This document shows, in pieces, positions 61,485 through 64,000 of a DNA stretch of 64,000 nt. A model generated the notes under the pieces. It saw nothing but the letters and a program-made list of their open reading frames with translations, was not told the origin of the DNA and searched no databases. Each line of letters opens with the position of its first letter. Within the stretch, counting starts at the first letter, position 1. The translations under genes and the position numbers were made by a program. The stretch lies in the NCBI GenBank assembly GCA_963693365.1, contig CAVNZM010000002.1:7998001-8062000 (forward strand), in the 5' to 3' direction. Source of the DNA: Amoebidium appalachense (Eukaryota; Ichthyosporea).

Positions 61485-62856
61485 GTATGTTGGGCCCAAT
61501 CCCCGGGTTCCATATAGGACACTTAGTAACTGGTGGATCTGCACACAAGATTACACACAAACCCCGCGTACAGAATCTCAGACTGTGCCATCGTTGCAGA
61601 TGGCATGCAGGAGGCAAGTGTACCGGCATTTCAAGACCACACCCAAGCTATGAATGGTGTTACTGTGTTAGGCAACGCTTGACCACCCCCTCCACCTTCA
61701 TCTCCTTTCTTTCTCCCCACCCGCCCCCTCCCGGGCTAGAGAGCCCCAGAATTTTTACGTTTGTAAATATGATAATACGTCCAGGTGCCGTTGGTGATGT
61801 GTGTCGTTCACGTCTTTTTGTTTTGCTGAAAACGGGATGGGGAGTAGGAGGGCATGGCTGTTGGCTGGTTAAGCCCTCTGGTTTGTTGGGTTGCAAGAGC
61901 GGCTAGAGACACGAGAAACGGAGTACGTCTTTATGAGGCCGGGGGGGGGGGGGGGGAAGGGGGGGTTGGTTGGTGGTGGTTGGGAGGAGAGAGGGGGGGT
62001 ATGGATGAGCAATTTCCACGGTAGAGCCCTTGACTTGAAATTGTGTGAAAATTCGGTTGGTTACTGCAAACCTCATACTATAAATCCAGTGAATGCAACT
62101 TACTGGGGTACAGCGTGTGCAACTTGTACACAGTATTAATGTGGTATGGGGCCTTCTAAATGCTCTCTCAATCGTGTATAAATGCCACTACATTATTGTG
62201 AAGATTTTACTTATGGGCCACCCGCCCATATCCAATAACCGTATGAAACCACAAAGAGCTCGAGTTCGCTGTCACTCCTCCCCTGAGCCCCCCTCCCCCC
62301 CCCCCCCCAAAAAAAAAGAAAAAAGGCAGACACAACACATAAGCCACCATGTAGACACACGCACAACATTTTTGACACTGTGTGCGTGTGTGCCCTCACA
62401 CACACACACACAAAGCAATCACATTCGTGCACACACAGACACGCAAACCGGCACGAACACCGTGAACACGTGGCACACAAACAACACCGCACACAGACCG
62501 TGCCCGAAGTGGTCAGTAGTGCCACCGGGGGAAGGGAAGGGGGTGGGCCGGGGGGGGGGGGAGGGGGGGGGAGGGGGGGGGATAGGGGGGAGGGGGGGGG
62601 GGGGGGGGGTTAGCGAAAGGGACCCCATCCTGCAGTTTGGGCACTGTGTGAAAGTCGCGAATGTTAACTTGTTCACTTCGTTTTGCATGACCCCCCCCCC
62701 CCCCTCCCTCCCCCTCTCCCCCCCCTCCACCCGCCCTCCCCTCCTTGCCCCACTAGTCGCTGTTCGTTTCAATGTGCAAACTTTAATCCTCCATCCTCGG
62801 AGTCCTCTCCCTTGTACATGTGGTGGTAACTTCAATGTGCACACTGTAAGTTACCT

Positions 62857-62893
<37 letters not shown>

Positions 62894-62918
62894 CCAAAGC
62901 CTATGACTGCAAAGTCAG

Positions 62919-62954
<36 letters not shown>

Positions 62955-63721
62955 CCTCCTCATCCCAGCCCTTTGTACGTGTACGAGTGTGCGTGTGCGT
63001 TCAGTGTGTGTGTGTGTGTGCGCCATTTTTATAAGCATCTTATACTTCATATGCATACCCTCGTGAACAGACATGAGCACGTAGACGTCGACTGACCCAA
63101 AGCTCAAACTTTGGGGCACGACCAATGCCCAGTTTATTGCCCACTGCCTCCCCCAACACACCCAATCGTGTTCCTTATATAGACTACATCTACCCTCATA
63201 CACAATTGGGATCTCTGGAAGCACGGCACTTAGATAAACCTCTCTCCACATAGACATAACTCGGTGATTATGTGTACATGCTGCCAAACTGATAACCGTG
63301 TATTGCAATAATGTTCCTACCAATCACTTAGTGGTAAATAATTAACGCTAGTGCTCGATTATTATGTCTTGATTTCTCACACGACAACAATACCAACCCC
63401 CTGGGTAAAGGTCATTGACCATACATCGAAGGGCCGAAAATTGTGGCTGTTACATGTATGGTGCCGGACATCGTAGGTGACCCCTCCGAAAATTTAGATC
63501 TTATAGCCAGATCGCGGCTAATAAGTCCTCTGAATATTTTTTTTTTTCTTCGGACGCCGTGGGGCGTAACGTTAACCGACATTTTTCGACGCGCCTGAAT
63601 GAGGGCTATCAGCCTACGCTTTCAGATTTTCAAAAATGTCAAAAAATAAAAGTTTTCTCCTTGTGAAATTTTGGGGCCCATGAGGGGTGGCTATGACGTC
63701 ATCAATTTTTGCACGGTCATA
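61485..63721. other. Low-complexity region, no supported gene
   Basis: G runs (61940-61960, 62550-62610), C runs (62690-62710, 62860-62890, 62919-62951), CA/TG tracts, and unique AT-rich sequence (63020-63720). A minus-strand frame at 63323-63020 has mixed composition but no promoter, splice or motif support. Confidence 0.5.
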
Positions 63722-63922
63722 TTTCTTGTACCTGATATAGCTAACAGTTTACACACATTTACATTATCATCTAAACCTGTACCTGTAGTTCCAGAATACA
63801 AAGATCTTGGTGTTCCGGTTAATTCTGTTGGTGTTATGTTTTCCCATATGGTCGAAAAGAGGGTAGAGCTGGCTCGTAAGTGGTTAGCTTTCTTCTCGGC
63901 TAATATTTTTAAAGACACACCC
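63722..63922 (+). mobile_element. Internal LINE B fragment
   Basis: About 200 bp matching the ORF2 region just after the YADD motif (reverse complement of about 12068-12268) with a few substitutions. It includes EYKDLGVPVN where the full-length copy has EYKYLGVPVD. Both ends break inside the ORF. An older relic, followed by a C run reaching the window edge (63960-63997). Confidence 0.85.
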
Positions 63923-63956
63923 CGTGGCACCCCAAATCGTAACATCAACTCCCTAC

Positions 63957-63998
<42 letters not shown>

Positions 63999-64000
63999 TG

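Noticed and set aside
62901-63323. 140-codon minus-strand frame
   Set aside because: Part is poly-Gly and CA repeat. The remainder lacks start context, splice sites or motifs.

Overview
This window is nuclear DNA of an intron-bearing eukaryote. The signs are GT-AG introns with matching phases, TATA and CCAAT promoters, AATAAA signals, non-LTR and tyrosine-recombinase retrotransposons, and very dense simple-sequence DNA. I cannot name the species. The LINE ORF1 architecture loosely recalls early-diverging fungi or opisthokont protists, but this is only an impression. There is no bacterial or organellar gene organisation. A run of 500 N (34559-35058) marks a scaffold gap.

Layout: 1-1266 is unique and G-rich DNA. 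1267-5884 is LINE A (minus strand, ORF1 plus ORF2). 5885-6631 holds a promoter-like duplicated segment. 6632-7917 is a 5'-truncated plus-strand copy of LINE B. 7918-10741 is low-complexity DNA with weak exon candidates. 10742 to about 15610 is full-length LINE B (minus strand). 17108-18418 and 24290-23286 are two convergent, intronless, secreted Trp/Cys-rich paralogues separated by nearly 5 kb of microsatellites. 24588-36310 is an 11.7 kb segment bounded by 0.8 kb inverted repeats. It holds a small zinc-motif protein, a two-helix membrane protein, a coiled-coil nuclear-type protein, a multi-exon gene of unknown function, several tandem arrays and the gap. A 466 bp foldback palindrome abuts its right end. 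37339-43019 is a complete DIRS/Ngaro-like tyrosine-recombinase retrotransposon on the minus strand with split direct repeats. 43020-47311 is mostly low complexity. 47312-47800 is a C2H2 zinc-finger gene (minus) and 48522-49207 is an OTU-protease gene (plus). 50011-50364 is a truncated LINE A copy with a target-site duplication. The rest (50.4-64 kb) is microsatellite-rich, with exons of a minus-strand gene (56.9-59.5 kb), weak plus-strand exon candidates near 60-61.5 kb, and a LINE B fragment at the right edge.

Functionally, the best understood parts are the three autonomous retroelements. The host genes are sparse, and mostly secreted, nuclear or unrecognised. Long G/C homopolymers, tens of bases each, occur throughout introns and spacers. 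They are the likely cause of several apparent frameshifts and of some assembly uncertainty.
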